Below, in pieces: positions 38,712-39,375 of a stretch of DNA of 39,375 nucleotides. Under the pieces are notes generated by a model. The model did no database searches and was not told the DNA's origin. It worked only from the letters and a program-made list of their open reading frames with translations. The stretch's first letter is position 1; each line of letters begins with the position of its first letter. The stretch spans positions 1 to 39,375 of IMG/VR virus record IMGVR_UViG_3300047333_000133; one strand, 5' to 3'. The DNA comes from a virus. A program made the position numbers and the translations under genes.

Positions 38712-39375
38712 ATGAATTTAATCCAGTTTCGTCCGTACAAAGTACGGCGCGTTATAGAGTCGGATTTCATAACGTCTTCTAATCCAGCCAATCTAGAATT
38801 CGCAAAAGAAGATTTAGCAAAGAGTGGTTTAACTCTTGAAGATATTTGGGGAACAGCACCAGGGAATTTAAAATTAGTTGATGGAGCTTTAGCAGGATAT
38901 TACATTCCGTATTTCGACATAAATGGGGAAATTCTTCGTGATGCATCCAACTTTAACACCATGTATCGTGTCAAACTCAAATTCTCTACCTACGCTAAAA
39001 ACATCCGCTACACACAACCTTCTGCTGACGAGCTACAGAGTTACGAACTTCCCAGCTACCTCCCATATCTCTACCCGTGCGAAAATCTTACTGGGGATAC
39101 TGTCTACTGTGCAGAGGGAGAGAAAAAAACAGCATCAGTGGTTAGAAACCTCGGCCTCCCGGCTTTCGGCATTAGTGGTTGTCAGGCTTGGGGAAATCCA
39201 ACTAAGCGAGGCGGTCCGCATCCATGGATCATTGAATATCTCAATCGGAGAGGCTTTAAGAAAGTCGTCATTATCCCTGACACCGATATCTTCCGCTATG
39301 ACATCTGTACGGCGTATGGCACTTTCGCGCATGCGCTCACCCAAGCAGGATTTGAGGTCCAACTACTTAACCCTC
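38712..39375 (+). CDS. Toprim (DUF3854-like) replication protein, 3' end cut off
   Basis: An open frame of 221 codons from ATG 38712 to the end of the window, without a stop; AGG is 9 bases upstream. It reads MNLIQFRPYKVRRVI near the start. VYCAEGEKKTASVVRNLGLP (Glu135), FGISGCQAWGNP and KKVVIIPDTDIFRYD (Asp190, Asp192) form a Toprim domain of the primase-like DUF3854 type, with the glutamate and the D.D pair. The domain before it (residues 30-100) matches the front part of such proteins. Probably the phage primase or primase-helicase, oriented away from the minus-strand operon. Confidence 0.7.
   Translation, partial: MNLIQFRPYKVRRVIESDFITSSNPANLEFAKEDLAKSGLTLEDIWGTAPGNLKLVDGALAGYYIPYFDINGEILRDASNFNTMYRVKLKFSTYAKNIRYTQPSADELQSYELPSYLPYLYPCENLTGDTVYCAEGEKKTASVVRNLGLPAFGISGCQAWGNPTKRGGPHPWIIEYLNRRGFKKVVIIPDTDIFRYDICTAYGTFAHALTQAGFEVQLLNP

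Noticed and set aside
1-39375. tRNA genes
   Set aside because: I looked in the few intergenic gaps for cloverleaf arms and the T-loop GGTTC-type word and saw none that fold; a covariance-model search would be needed to exclude them.
1-39375. Integrase, repressor or insertion sequence
   Set aside because: No tyrosine or serine recombinase, transposase or lambda-type repressor motif is visible in any of the supported genes.

Overview
The window is most of the genome of a tailed bacteriophage with a short, podovirus-like tail. The virion genes match the P22 layout in kind and order: terminase, a long portal protein, scaffold, HK97-type major capsid, head-completion proteins like P22 gp4 and gp10, a run of Gln/Ala-rich ejection proteins and tail fibres. 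There is no tape measure, tail tube or sheath gene. No integrase or repressor is visible, so a lytic life style is plausible, but the window is incomplete. The host is most likely Gram-negative: the lysis region has a transglycosylase-type endolysin, and several fibre genes carry Sec signal peptides. An acidobacterial or similar soil or freshwater host would fit the fibre genes, but that is a guess.

Layout. Positions 1-1144 hold one small minus-strand gene with its own terminator, a control region with hairpins, and three to four copies of a 33-bp direct repeat. From 1145 to 27369 runs one long plus-strand late operon, joined by ATGA, TAATG and TTGA overlaps. Its order is: small and large terminase; a fibre and depolymerase island (3309-9529); portal; scaffold; capsid, with its own sigma70-like promoter; head completion; a GNAT-like protein; ejection proteins, with a putative diiron heme-oxygenase-like enzyme inserted among them; tail fibre; glycine-rich adhesin; a cupin; and a lysis cassette. 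Convergent terminators fill 27376-27534. From 38552 back to 27555 a minus-strand operon carries the replication and DNA-modification genes: a putative DNA-binding protein, family A DNA polymerase, a Cas4-like nuclease, a VRR-NUC nuclease, a SNF2-type helicase, a Lys/Pro/Ala-rich protein, a glycosyltransferase, an alpha-glutamyl/putrescinyl-thymine pyrophosphorylase-like protein, a thymidylate synthase or dUMP hydroxymethylase, a HAD phosphatase and a DUF3310 protein. At the right edge a divergent plus-strand gene encodes a Toprim, DUF3854-like replication protein cut off by the window end.

The most interesting system is the modification block at 28320-30880. A ThyA-family enzyme could make 5-hydroxymethyl-dUMP, and the pyrophosphorylase-like protein and the TET-associated-type glycosyltransferase could then elaborate hydroxymethyluracil in DNA. 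This predicts a hypermodified thymine. Other unusual points are signal peptides on four fibre-island proteins, a duplicated two-gene fibre cassette, a GH16-type hydrolase, a diiron oxidase-like protein within the ejection genes, and several long out-of-frame gene overlaps. All family calls come from reading motifs by eye; no database search was run.
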